Shown here piece by piece: positions 16,906 to 28,174 of a DNA stretch of 64,000 nucleotides. The stretch lies in assembly GCA_945891505.1 (NCBI GenBank), contig CAMDDL010000006.1:83739-147738 (forward strand), read 5' to 3'. This stretch comes from Maricaulis salignorans. GTDB taxonomy: Bacteria; Pseudomonadota; Alphaproteobacteria; Caulobacterales; Aquidulcibacteraceae. Below the pieces are notes generated by a model, which had not been told where the DNA came from, made no database searches, and saw only the letters and a program-made list of their open reading frames with translations. Positions within the stretch are counted from its first letter, which is position 1; the number at the start of each line of letters is the position of its first letter. The position numbers and the translations under genes are program-made.

Positions 16906-18698
16906 GCGCCGTCGGCCTCTGCTTCTTCCCGTTGTTCACGCTCCAGAATTTCCCGGGCTGGACCGCGCGAGATGACCAAAGCCATGATGATGCCGAAAAT
17001 CCCGATCAAGGACGTGTAGAAGAAGAAGGCTGTATAACCGGCAGCAAGCGCTTGACCCGATACGCCAAGCTTAGCCCCACCTGCGGCAAAGGCTTCGGCT
17101 GGCAAATGGTTGAACCAAGGCTTCATGGCGGCCAACCAGCCTGTCTCAGATGCCTTGGCAGCACCTTCAATCACACGTCCAGAAAGCGCGGTGATGATCT
17201 TGCCAGGTAGGGCATAGAGCGAGGAGAACACCGCATATTGCGTGGCAGTAAAGCCCTCTTTGGTTAGCATCGACATATACATGATCAGGCAGGTGCCCGC
17301 GAACATGCCCGACAAATTATCGATGCCAATCGCGACATAAAGGGCAGGGACATTAGGGCCAGTAAGCGTAATCGCGATGAACGCCAAGTTCGACAAAGGC
17401 TGTAAAAAGGCCCCAATGACGAGGCAGCGGAACAGACCAAACTTTAAGACCAGCCAACCGCTTAAGCCTGCGCCAATCGCACTCATGGCTGCACCAAAGA
17501 ATTTCTGGGCAAAGGCAATGGAGTCTTTCGAGAAGCCCGCATCTAAATACATGGTCGAGGTCAAATTCAGGACGAAGTCTGCCATCCGATAGACGCAGAT
17601 GAACACCAAGATCAGGCTGGCCAGGTCCTTGTAGCGGCTGAAAAAGTCCGCCAATGGGTCTGCCAAGGCCGCTTTGAAATAAGCGCCAGGGCGGGTCTTT
17701 ACGCGGGGGAGTTGTAGGCAAGCCACCACCACGAGGCTAAGGCCGATCAGCGCATAGCCTACTTGTTGCCAAACGCCCCAAGGCTTTGCGGCCAACGCCA
17801 CGCTCATGGCCTTTGTGCCGCCATAAAGGTCACCGACCAACCACGCGAGTGGCTCTGCCTTGCCAGCTAACCCCACGGCCAGCACACAGGCTGCCAGCAC
17901 CATCAGAGCAATGCGGCCGACCCATTCCAAATAATCGATCACGCCACGATCTGGCACATCGGCGGGGGCAACCCAGCGAGGCGCTGGGGCTGTGGTCTCA
18001 CGCGGAGCTAAGAGAGTTGAGATGATCGCAAGGCCCATAAAGCCCGCCATCGCAAGATAGGCAACTGCCCAGCCTAGCCAGCCATATTGGTCACCATTGA
18101 GAGCTTGGGCGACAAAGAGCGGCAGCGCTCCGGCCAACAAAATCGCGACTCGGTAGCCCCATTGATAGGTTGCGGTTAAAACGCCCAAGCGGTTCGCATC
18201 GCGGGCCACTTCAATGCGCCAAGCATCAATCGCAATATCTTGCGTTGCCCCTGCCAAAGCAATCAGAACGGCAAAGGCCGCAAACGGGATAAAGGCAGCG
18301 GTGGCATCGCCTTCTTTCGTGAAGGCCAGTGCAGGGTCATTGGTTGCCATCAACAACAGCCCCACAATGACAATGGCTTGGGTCAATAACATCCAAGCCC
18401 GGCGACGGCCCAAAGCCTTGTCCAACACAGGGATCGCGACCCGGTCTACCAAGGGGGCCCACAGGAACTTTAGCGCATAGGTGAGCGTGGCAAGCCCCAT
18501 CAAGCCAATCAGAGCTAACGAAGCCCCGGCTTCACGCAACCAGATAGCTAAGGCCAAACCCGCTAGTTGATTAGGCATGCCGGCGGCAAAACCTAAGCCG
18601 AACATGACCAATGAAGGCCGTTCGAAAAAGGCACCAACGCCTACTTTATCGTCGGCACCAAGTTCTAATTCCGGTTCGTTAGCGGATTTGCCAGCCAT
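16902..18698 (-). CDS. AmpG-like MFS permease
   Basis: About 598 residues with 12 or more hydrophobic helices. The N-terminal sequence FGLGFAAGMPNQLAG and the segment ATQDIAIDAWRIEV are characteristic of the AmpG/PAT-type MFS group, which imports anhydromuropeptides for cell-wall recycling. The loop rich in charged residues after helix 6 and overall length fit the longer alphaproteobacterial members. The start at 18698 has GAGG 7 nt upstream, which lies inside a hairpin (18701-18724). It follows the hybrid kinase by 43 nt, so they may share a transcript. Substrate is inferred from family only. Confidence 0.82.
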   Translation of the reverse strand: MAGKSANEPELELGADDKVGVGAFFERPSLVMFGLGFAAGMPNQLAGLALAIWLREAGASLALIGLMGLATLTYALKFLWAPLVDRVAIPVLDKALGRRRAWMLLTQAIVIVGLLLMATNDPALAFTKEGDATAAFIPFAAFAVLIALAGATQDIAIDAWRIEVARDANRLGVLTATYQWGYRVAILLAGALPLFVAQALNGDQYGWLGWAVAYLAMAGFMGLAIISTLLAPRETTAPAPRWVAPADVPDRGVIDYLEWVGRIALMVLAACVLAVGLAGKAEPLAWLVGDLYGGTKAMSVALAAKPWGVWQQVGYALIGLSLVVVACLQLPRVKTRPGAYFKAALADPLADFFSRYKDLASLILVFICVYRMADFVLNLTSTMYLDAGFSKDSIAFAQKFFGAAMSAIGAGLSGWLVLKFGLFRCLVIGAFLQPLSNLAFIAITLTGPNVPALYVAIGIDNLSGMFAGTCLIMYMSMLTKEGFTATQYAVFSSLYALPGKIITALSGRVIEGAAKASETGWLAAMKPWFNHLPAEAFAAGGAKLGVSGQALAAGYTAFFFYTSLIGIFGIIMALVISRGPAREILEREQREEAEADGA

Positions 18699-18700
18699 GA

Positions 18701-18724
18701 AGGTCCTCACTGGGATCAGGACCT
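18701..18724 (-). promoter_or_regulatory. hairpin covering the ampG-like ribosome-binding site
   Basis: On the minus strand AGGTCCT and AGGACCT are perfectly complementary arms with a 10-nt loop. The downstream arm contains the GAGG Shine-Dalgarno of the AmpG-like gene, two bases before its ATG. Folding would hide the ribosome-binding site. Confidence 0.45.
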
Positions 18725-18741
18725 CAAAAAGCGGTCCCTAA

Positions 18742-20460
18742 TCAGGCGGCGAAAGTGGCCTGTCTGGTGGCATTCGTCCAGCGCTCTAATACAGAGGACA
18801 ACATCGCCGGGTCGAGCGGCTTGGTGATGAAGTCGTTCATACCGGCATTTTTGCAAGCTCGGCGGTCTTCTTCCATGGCGGCAGCTGTTAAGGCGATGAT
18901 GGGTGTCTCTAAGAAACGGCCACCCAAGGCGCGGATGGCGCGGGTGGCTTCAAACCCGTCCATAACTGGCATGTGTACGTCCATCAGGACCAGATCATAG
19001 GGTGCGACTTGTAAGGCCGCAAAAGCTTCGGCCCCATTGCCAACGGCCACGACATGGCAGCCATTGCGGACCAGAAGCGATTTCGCCAAGAGCGCATTGA
19101 TTGGATTGTCTTCGGCCAAGAGGACGCGCAACCCAATCGCGATAGGCGTTGTATCGGCGCGCTCGTCATTGGCGACCACAGGCCGCGTATCCACGCCTTC
19201 GCCTGCGGCTAGGGCAACCCGTTCGATCAAAGAGGCCGTGCGCAAGGGCTTAATCAGATAGCCGATTGCACCCTTGGCGCGATAATCATCAATCAGGTCA
19301 CGCCGCTCTTGCGGGATGAGCGCCACAACCGGGCTGGCGCATTTAAGCCAAGGGGCTGCGTGCACGGTATCGGTATGGTGATCGAGCAGGATCACGCTGG
19401 CCTCTTTGGCTTGGCGCGGCGTTGTGACTTGCTTGACCCGTGCGCCTTCATCTTCCAGAGCCAAAGTAAGGGCTTCGACCAAAAGGGTGGACTGGCTTTG
19501 GATTGCGATGGTTTTACCCGTCAGGCGCTGGCTGCGGGCAGGGGCGGGGGTGACAGTCTCAAAAGGAATATCAATCCAGAACACACTGCCGCCGCCTTCA
19601 CGGCTCTTCAGGCTAACCGTGCCCCCCAAAGCCGTGGTCAACTTCTTCACGATGGCAAGACCCAAGCCCGTGCCGCCAAAGCGGCGTGAGTGCGAGGAAT
19701 CGGCTTGTTGGAATTCTTCAAAGACCCGTTCCATCTTATCGGCTGGAATGCCAATGCCGCTATCTTCCACGCTAAAGCGCAGGCGGTTGACGCCCGTGGC
19801 TTCCAAGCGCAGCAAAACGCCACCGTCTTGGGTGAACTTCACGGCGTTTGAGGCCAAGTTCAAGATGATCTGGCGCAAGCGACCATCATCGCCAGCCACT
19901 TCGACCGGCACATTTGGGTCAACCACAAGGACGATCTCCAGCGCCTTTTCATGTGCCCGTGGTGAACACAGTTCGGCGACCGATTGCAGCGTTTTGGCCG
20001 GATTGAAGACCATGGTCTCTAGCTCGATCTTGCCGCTCTCCAGCTTGGCGTAATCGAGAATATCGTTGAGGAGTGCCAACAAATGTTGGCCAGAATCGGT
20101 GACAGCACCAAGCCAGGAGCGCTGGGCGCTCGAGAGTTCACTCATGCCCAACAAGCCCGCCATGCCCAAAATCCCGTTCAAAGGCGTGCGGATTTCGTGG
20201 CTGAGGGTGGCAAACAACATGGTCTTGCCGCGCGCCGTCTCGTCGGCATCAGGGCGGAACAAGCCCAATTGACTGCCGTCTTCGCGTTCTTGGATCATCC
20301 AACCAAAGCGGGCTTCATACCAAGGAGCAAAGGCACCCAAGGCAACCTGCTCGCCAAATCGTTGCGAAGCCAGATCATTGGCTTCTAAAACGCGGCCATT
20401 TTTGCTGGCAAGAATGGCGCAATCGGGCAAGTCGCTCAAAGCGAAAGTCATGTTTGTCAT
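18742..20460 (-). CDS. hybrid sensor histidine kinase with two receiver domains, the first degenerate
   Basis: 572 residues, soluble (no membrane segment). Order: short PAS-like N-terminus (about 1-75); dimerisation domain with His in FATLSHEIRTPLNG; ATPase domain (SGIGIPADK, GGTGLGLAIVKK); a receiver-like domain (about 310-415) that keeps LLDHH and LIKPL but has IAIQSQS instead of the acidic pair of strand 1; and a full C-terminal receiver (LLAEDNPIN, LMDVHMPVMDG, ITKPL). This resembles BarA/CckA-type phosphorelay kinases without a membrane anchor. There is no adjacent Hpt or regulator gene. The ATG is supported by AAGG 3-8 nt upstream. Confidence 0.9.
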   Translation of the reverse strand: MTNMTFALSDLPDCAILASKNGRVLEANDLASQRFGEQVALGAFAPWYEARFGWMIQEREDGSQLGLFRPDADETARGKTMLFATLSHEIRTPLNGILGMAGLLGMSELSSAQRSWLGAVTDSGQHLLALLNDILDYAKLESGKIELETMVFNPAKTLQSVAELCSPRAHEKALEIVLVVDPNVPVEVAGDDGRLRQIILNLASNAVKFTQDGGVLLRLEATGVNRLRFSVEDSGIGIPADKMERVFEEFQQADSSHSRRFGGTGLGLAIVKKLTTALGGTVSLKSREGGGSVFWIDIPFETVTPAPARSQRLTGKTIAIQSQSTLLVEALTLALEDEGARVKQVTTPRQAKEASVILLDHHTDTVHAAPWLKCASPVVALIPQERRDLIDDYRAKGAIGYLIKPLRTASLIERVALAAGEGVDTRPVVANDERADTTPIAIGLRVLLAEDNPINALLAKSLLVRNGCHVVAVGNGAEAFAALQVAPYDLVLMDVHMPVMDGFEATRAIRALGGRFLETPIIALTAAAMEEDRRACKNAGMNDFITKPLDPAMLSSVLERWTNATRQATFAA

Positions 20461-20510
20461 GCCCTTACCCTAGCAGCGAGGGGTTAAGGAATGGCTGCTT
20501 GAGAGCAAAT

Positions 20511-21674
20511 TCAGGACATCTTCGGCCAAACATAAGGATAGCGGACATAGCCAAAGGCGGGCAGGGCCTCATTGCCGCGCTTGAAATCAAAGAAGGTCGC
20601 ATTTTCCCAATGCGAACCTGTGCCCCAACGCGTCTTGCACGAGGTTGAGACCCAAGCGGGCTCCCAATAGACCACGCCGACACCACCATGGCTGATCACC
20701 CCTTGGGTCAGGTCAACCAGATAGCGCAATTGGTCATTCGGTGTGGCAGGATAATCCTTGATCAAGGTGTCTGGACCCAGAAGATTTGCGGCCTCATCGG
20801 CCCCGTCATTGGTCCAAGGATAGGAGGTTTCAACCACAATTACCTTGGCCTTATACGTGGCACTCAGGCGCGTGATGGTCGCATTGAGGCCATCTAGGCC
20901 CTGTGTCGACCATTTCCGATAATAGGACAGACCGATATAATCAAAGTCGGTGACGCCAGCCTCAGCGGCCTTGGCAAACCAGGGCTCCCCATTTTCAGGC
21001 TGGGCAATGTGCAACATGATTTTAGGATCGGTACCTGTGGCCTTGCCTGCATCGCGTACGGCTTTGATCCCAGCATTGAACAAAGCAGCATTGCGGACCC
21101 AATCGGTGGAGCGGGTCTCCCACTTCCAATCTTTACGGCCCATCATTTCCTTATTGGTTTCGTTGCCGACTTGGACCATGTGCGGCATCAAGCCTTCGCT
21201 GGCGAGCTTTGTGAGGGTGTCAAAGGTGAAGTGATAGACGGCGGCGGCTAGGCCTTCTGTAGTTGGAATGTTTTCCCACGCCTTTGGGATCCATTGCTTG
21301 TCGCCATCAGCCCAATCGTCAGAATAGTGAAAGTCCAACAGAACCTCTTGCCCGCTCGCCTTGGCCCGACGCATCGACCGGCGCACATCGTCAAAAGTGC
21401 TGTAGGTCGTCCAGTCTGGATTATTCCATAAGCGCAGCCGCACCAGATTATGGCCCGTGTCGGCAAACAATTGATACGGGTCAATGCGCTTGCCACCTTG
21501 GCGATAAACCGCGCCGCAATCTTCCATCTCATTCACATAAGACAGGTCTGCGCCGAAGTAGAAATTAGGGTGATTGGGCTGATGTGCAGACGCTGCAAAG
21601 CCTGCGCGAACAAGCCCGCCGGACGCTAGAAGTCCAAGCCCTGCGGCCAGCGCACCTCGCCTAGAAAAAGTCAT
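20511..21674 (-). CDS. GH53 endo-beta-1,4-galactanase, secreted
   Basis: 387 residues. N-terminus SRRGALAAGLGLLASGGL gives a Tat-type signal. GH53 hallmarks: FGADLSYVNEMED at the start, VRLRLWNNP, the catalytic acid/base Glu in VQVGNETN, and the nucleophile Glu in VIVVETSYPW. The family cuts beta-1,4-galactan side chains of pectin (arabinogalactan type I), which fits the pectin locus at the left of the window, although the gene stands apart, between a hybrid kinase and rpoH. A SD (AGGAGT) precedes the ATG. Confidence 0.92.
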   Translation of the reverse strand: MTFSRRGALAAGLGLLASGGLVRAGFAASAHQPNHPNFYFGADLSYVNEMEDCGAVYRQGGKRIDPYQLFADTGHNLVRLRLWNNPDWTTYSTFDDVRRSMRRAKASGQEVLLDFHYSDDWADGDKQWIPKAWENIPTTEGLAAAVYHFTFDTLTKLASEGLMPHMVQVGNETNKEMMGRKDWKWETRSTDWVRNAALFNAGIKAVRDAGKATGTDPKIMLHIAQPENGEPWFAKAAEAGVTDFDYIGLSYYRKWSTQGLDGLNATITRLSATYKAKVIVVETSYPWTNDGADEAANLLGPDTLIKDYPATPNDQLRYLVDLTQGVISHGGVGVVYWEPAWVSTSCKTRWGTGSHWENATFFDFKRGNEALPAFGYVRYPYVWPKMS

Positions 21675-21741
21675 GCAGCTACTCCTTTAAGAGGCTACAT
21701 GACCATTCAATGCCTTGGCGTGCAATGGATTCAAGCAACGC

Positions 21742-21768
21742 CCGCTCTATCTGAGTTAGATAGAGCGG
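21742..21768 (-). terminator. stem-loop downstream of rpoH
   Basis: Perfect 11-bp stem, CCGCTCTATCT with AGATAGAGCGG, loop of five bases. It lies 24 nt after the rpoH stop and 68 nt before the galactanase start. There is no strong U-run, so it is either a weak terminator or a 3'-end stabilising structure. Confidence 0.55.
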
Positions 21769-21791
21769 ATAAGCTGTTGCGCCTACCAAAA

Positions 21792-22676
21792 TCAGGCGGC
21801 GATCAAGCCATTCTCAAGCGCTGCCTTTTTGATCGCGGCTTGCATTTTTTCAAACGCACGCACTTCGATCTGACGGATGCGCTCACGGCTGACGCCATAT
21901 TGATCGGCCAAGTCTTCCAGCGTCACTGGGTCATCGCGCAAGCGGCGCTCGCGGATGATGTGCTGTTCGCGCTCGTTCAAGGTCGACAAGGCTTGGTTCA
22001 GCAAGATCATGCGCTCGTCATGCTCTTCGCGCTCGGCATATTCGGTTTCAGCGCTTTCATCATCGGAAGCCAGCCAATCCTGCCATTCCCCGCCACCATC
22101 TTCGCCAACACGGACGTTGAGCGAGGCATCGGGGCCCGACAAGCGACGGTTCATTGAGATGACCTCGTCATTCGTCACAGCCAATTGGGTCGCAATGTAG
22201 GTGACGTCCTCTGGCTTCAGATCGCCTTCTTCGATCGCCTGCATTTTGGATTTCATGCGGCGGAGATTGAAGAACAGCTTCTTTTGCGCTGCAGTCGTGC
22301 CCATTTTGACCAGGGACCATGAGCGCAACACATATTCCTGAATCGAGGCGCGGATCCACCACATGGCATAGGTCGCCAAGCGGAAGCCTTTTTCAGGGTC
22401 GAACTTTTTGACCGCCTGCATCAGGCCGATATTGCCTTCAGAAATCACTTCCGCCACGGGCAGGCCGTAGCCGCGATAGCCCATCGCCATCTTCGCCACG
22501 AGGCGCAAATGGCTGGTCACCAGCTTTTCAGCCGCACCGGTATCTTCATGCTCACGCCAGCGTTTGGCGAGCATATATTCCTCGTCCTTGTGCAGCATAG
22601 GAAATTTACGGATCTCTGTGAGATACCGCTGAAGGCCCAGTTCTGGCCCAACATTAAGCGCGAGTGCGCGAGTCAT
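21792..22676 (-). CDS. rpoH: heat-shock sigma factor RpoH (sigma-32)
   Basis: About 294 residues. The segments ending the RpoH box are intact (AQKKLFFNLRRMK), as are the region 2 sequence (EGNIGLMQAVKKFDPEKGFRLATYAMWWIRASIQEYVLRSWSLVK) and region 4 (LADQYGVSRERIRQIEVRAFEKMQ). It directs RNA polymerase to heat-shock promoters. The ATG at 22676 has GGGGAG 9 nt upstream; the in-frame codon five residues earlier overlaps that site. Followed by a strong stem-loop; preceded by about 190 nt of leader or promoter. Confidence 0.95.
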   Translation of the reverse strand: MTRALALNVGPELGLQRYLTEIRKFPMLHKDEEYMLAKRWREHEDTGAAEKLVTSHLRLVAKMAMGYRGYGLPVAEVISEGNIGLMQAVKKFDPEKGFRLATYAMWWIRASIQEYVLRSWSLVKMGTTAAQKKLFFNLRRMKSKMQAIEEGDLKPEDVTYIATQLAVTNDEVISMNRRLSGPDASLNVRVGEDGGGEWQDWLASDDESAETEYAEREEHDERMILLNQALSTLNEREQHIIRERRLRDDPVTLEDLADQYGVSRERIRQIEVRAFEKMQAAIKKAALENGLIAA

Positions 22677-22865
22677 ATTTCCACTCCCCAAAAGAATTAC
22701 CCTTGTAAGTCAGGCAATAGCAGGAGCGTCGGGGCAGGGATTTGGTTCCCGTTCCGGCGTTCGAGACTCCACTTAGGAGTGCGCTTGGGCAAAATAAAGG
22801 CCCAACCTGATGAATGATTGGTAAGGTTTCGTCATGCCTTGGATGAGAAGTCCTTCGCCAACATG

Positions 22866-22898
22866 AAAAAGGGCCCTCTGACGATGTCAGAAGGCCCC
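22866..22898 (-). terminator. rho-independent terminator of acnA
   Basis: On the minus strand a GC-rich stem (GGGCC and CTGAC arms, positions 22871-22897, with a small internal bulge) is followed by TTTTT (22866-22870). It begins 23 nt after the acnA stop. A classic intrinsic terminator. Confidence 0.85.
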
Positions 22899-22920
22899 AG
22901 TCTTGGCTGGATTGGGTGGC

Positions 22921-25605
<2,685 letters not shown>

Positions 25606-25895
25606 GGTAGCCGTCCTTTGTTCGAGCGAGTTGATCATCACTGGATTGCCCTTAACCAGAGGCTAACAAGCAAGCCAAATTTCGCCCGCAAGGGTCGCGC
25701 GCTTGTGAGCGGCGTATCGACCGGCGGTTCGCCACCGTGTCCGGCAGCGCGGCTGCTTTAGCGCGGAAATGGTTAAAGGTCTATGGCGGGTGTCAGGATT
25801 TTGGGTGTGTTGTCCCTAGAGGCGTCAACCGAGTCCCAAATCTTGTGCCGCAAGGTCCAATGGGGTCCCCGCTCTACGCTTACGCATGGCGATGT

Positions 25896-25963
25896 TGGAG
25901 CGCGTGAGCCACTAGCTGCGCATCTGGACGCGTTGACATGCGCAGCTCGTGCTGCGCGGTCCT
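25896..25963. repeat. dispersed palindromic intergenic repeat, copy B
   Basis: 68-nt element sharing TGGAGCGCG at its start and TGCTGCGCGGTCCT at its end with copy A (13001-13067). It has the inverted arms AGCTGCGCA and TGCGCAGCT. It differs from copy A mainly in the loop and in part of the left arm. It lies in the gene-free gap between aconitase and the FAH gene. Confidence 0.65.
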
Positions 25964-25965
25964 TT

Positions 25966-25996
25966 GGAGGGGATAAAACAATTCTTATCCCCCTCC
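25966..25996. terminator. hairpin adjoining repeat copy B
   Basis: GGAGGGGATAA pairs with TTATCCCCCTCC, giving an 11-bp stem with one bulged C and an 8-nt loop. There is no U-run on either strand, so terminator function is uncertain; it may be part of the repeat unit or of a transcript in the gap. Confidence 0.35.
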
Positions 25997-26542
25997 CACA
26001 AAACCTACCGTAACCTAAGCCCATCTCCGACGAGAGGGCGTTGTTGCTGCAGCGGCGACACCGGTTGGGGATGGGTAAGCGGGGTTAATCGGGGCAGACG
26101 TGGCTGCCTCGTGTTTTCATAAGGATTAGCTCGTCCTTATGCCCGGTGTGCTCGAGACCGACTGCCATGTGAAGCCGGAGGTCAGGTCTTTCAATAGGCT
26201 TGGTCCAAACTCGCGGGTAGCCTCAAGTGTGTTTAGGCCTTTACGTACTAGGCGGGGGAAATGTCACCACAGAGGAGGGCTGATGATCTTCCCTTGGGCA
26301 CGCGTACTTATTTCAGCCGGGGCGCATGGTTTGCGTCGTATTCCGGGCCAGTCCGTTAATCTGGCCCACCTCATTTGGCGCGCACCCCGCGCCCCGGCCC
26401 CTCTACAAGGTGCACCCCCGCTGGGTTTTTCCAGTTGGGGCTAAAGGTGTTGGGGGGAAGGAGCGCGTTTGTGTAGATGTCGCGCTAATCCTAGACGATC
26501 CATTTTGGCGCAACAAATTCGCCACAGGTGAAATGCCGCCCC

Positions 26543-27547
26543 CTACCCACTCACCTTCTGCTCAATCGCCCCAAAGATAGAGTGGCCCTTGGAATCGTCG
26601 GCCCAGATGCGCACGACTTGGCCGTGTTTTAAGAAAGGCGTTTTGGCGGCACCGTGGAGGATGGTTTCCACCACGCGGACTTCTGCCAAGCAGGAATAGC
26701 CAAGACCACCTTCAGCGATTGACTTGCCTGGGCCGCCTGCCGCATCGCGGTTTGAAACGGTGCCAGACCCGATGATGGTGCCAGCGCAGAGGTTACGGGT
26801 GCGTGCGGCATGGGCGATTAATTGACCGAAATCGAAGGTCATATCCAAGCCTGTTTCAGCCCGGCCCAACGGCGTGCCATCGAGGTCGACGCTTAAAGTG
26901 ACATGCAGTTTCCCGCCGTCCCAGAGCGGTCCTAGGCTTTCTGGCGTGACCGCGACGGGAGAAAATGCGCTGGCAGGCTTGGCTTGGAAGAAGCCGAAGC
27001 CCTTGGCTAATTCATTGGGGATCAGATTGCGCAGGCTGACGTCATTGACCAAGCAGACAAGCGCAATGTGGTCGCGTGCGGCCTCTGCGCTGATGCCTCG
27101 CGGCACATCTGTTGTGATGACAGCCACTTCGGCTTCAAGATCACAGCCCCATGTCTCATCGGCGAGCCGGATGGGCGAACGTGGCGGCAGGAAGTCGTCA
27201 GAGCCGCCTTGATACATCAAGGGGTCAGTCCAGAAGCTATCTGGCATCTCCGCGCCACGGGCTTGGCGCACCAACTGGACATGGTTCACATAGGCGGAGC
27301 CATCGGCCCATTGAAAGGCGCGGGGCAGGGGCGAATGGGCTTCGCGCTCATGAAAGCGCTCGGTCGGCACCGCGCCACGTTCAAGCGCTTCGCTCAAGGT
27401 CTGCAGAGCCGGGCCACAACGCGCCCAATCATCAAGGGCCGCTTGCAGGGTTGGGGCGATCAAGGCCGCGTCGGTGCAGTAATTGAGGTCTGACGAGACG
27501 ACGACGAGGCGTCCATCGCGGCCGGATTTGAGAGAAGCAAGTTTCAT
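26543..27547 (-). CDS. fahA: fumarylacetoacetate hydrolase family protein
   Basis: 334 residues, the length of bacterial FAH. It has the metal-binding Glu pair in DLEAEVAVIT, the loop LVCLVNDVSLRNLIPNELAKGFGFFQAKPASAFSP, and the C-terminal IGSGTVSNRDAAG. The enzyme splits fumarylacetoacetate into fumarate and acetoacetate, the last step of tyrosine degradation. It is the last gene of the maiA-marR-hpd-asparaginase-VOC-fah operon; a spacer of 51 nt separates it from the VOC gene. The neighbours HPPD and MaiA make FAH proper the likely activity. Confidence 0.87.
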   Translation of the reverse strand: MKLASLKSGRDGRLVVVSSDLNYCTDAALIAPTLQAALDDWARCGPALQTLSEALERGAVPTERFHEREAHSPLPRAFQWADGSAYVNHVQLVRQARGAEMPDSFWTDPLMYQGGSDDFLPPRSPIRLADETWGCDLEAEVAVITTDVPRGISAEAARDHIALVCLVNDVSLRNLIPNELAKGFGFFQAKPASAFSPVAVTPESLGPLWDGGKLHVTLSVDLDGTPLGRAETGLDMTFDFGQLIAHAARTRNLCAGTIIGSGTVSNRDAAGGPGKSIAEGGLGYSCLAEVRVVETILHGAAKTPFLKHGQVVRIWADDSKGHSIFGAIEQKVSG

Positions 27548-27598
27548 GGGCGTTTCCTAATGGCTGGGTGGTCCCAGAGCGTTTTTATCGAGCACGTT

Positions 27599-28159
27599 TT
27601 AGATAGGGTCTGAATTTGTATGGCTGGCACGTGCCTTGGCGTGCAGCCAGTCGGCATGGCGCGGGGCCTTCTTGGTCTTGGACCATTCGTCCAGCATGTC
27701 TGGGGCCACGCGCCGCAGCTCGGTGATCTCCGCCGCGGTGCCAGTGTCATGGGCGAGTTCCAGCCTGTGACCGTTAGGGTCAAAGAAATAGATGGAGCGG
27801 AAAATACCATGGTCAGTCGGGCCGATCACCGAACAACCGCGCGCCTCGGCGCGGGCCTTGCCAGCCAGAAGTGCCTCTTCATTAGCAACCTTGAAGGCGA
27901 TGTGCTGCACCCATTCTGGCGTATTAGGGTCGCGGCCCATGGCGGGCTGCTCAGGCAACTCAAAGAAGGCCAACACATTGCCGCCACCTGCATCGAGAAA
28001 GACGTGCATATAGGGGTCATAGGCCCCGGTAGAGGGGACATGATCTTCTGCAAAGGCGATCTGGAAGTCCATGCCCAGCACGTCGTGGTAGAATTCGACA
28101 GTCTCCTTGGCATCGCGGCAGCGATAGGCGACGTGATGGATACCCAAAAGCTGGCTCAT
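27599..28159 (-). CDS. VOC-superfamily (glyoxalase/dioxygenase fold) metalloprotein
   Basis: 186 residues, a single two-module VOC domain: GIHHVAYRCRDAKETVEFYHDVLGM then WVQHIAFKV and YFFDPNGHRLELAHD. His in HH/VQH and Glu in RLELA are likely metal ligands. Its place in a tyrosine-degradation operon, 15 nt after the asparaginase and 51 nt before FAH, suggests an aromatic or ring-opened intermediate as substrate. The specific reaction is unknown. A dioxygenase, isomerase or lyase role are all possible. Confidence 0.7.
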   Translation of the reverse strand: MSQLLGIHHVAYRCRDAKETVEFYHDVLGMDFQIAFAEDHVPSTGAYDPYMHVFLDAGGGNVLAFFELPEQPAMGRDPNTPEWVQHIAFKVANEEALLAGKARAEARGCSVIGPTDHGIFRSIYFFDPNGHRLELAHDTGTAAEITELRRVAPDMLDEWSKTKKAPRHADWLHAKARASHTNSDPI

Positions 28160-28174
28160 GTTTGCTTCTGCCTC

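Larger units (their letters stand above)
25606..26542. other. 937-bp gene-free region upstream of aconitase
   Basis: No ORF here has the codon pattern of the neighbours; the few that exist run against each other. The region contains copy B of a dispersed repeat (25896-25963), a long hairpin (25966-25996), and three shorter perfect stems: ATAAGGA/TCCTTAT (26119-26140), GGGCCAG/CTGGCCC (26345-26367) and GGCGCG/CGCGCC (26377-26393). I looked for tmRNA, RNase P, SRP and 6S signatures and found none. An unrecognised structured RNA or decayed sequence are both possible. Confidence 0.5.

Noticed and set aside
26170..26190. GGTCAGGTC resembling the SRP RNA loop
   Set aside because: The following conserved GGAAGGAAGCAGC part is absent.
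26320..26345. Weak similarity of the plus strand to the 5' end of tmRNA (GGGGCGCATGGTTTGCGTCG)
   Set aside because: The conserved TTCGACG is not matched, no tag-peptide frame and no CCA-type 3' end were found on either strand.
26139..26444. 101-codon frame in the gap upstream of aconitase
   Set aside because: Arg/Pro/Ala-rich low-complexity translation, no ribosome-binding site, and hairpins cross it. Not supported as a gene.
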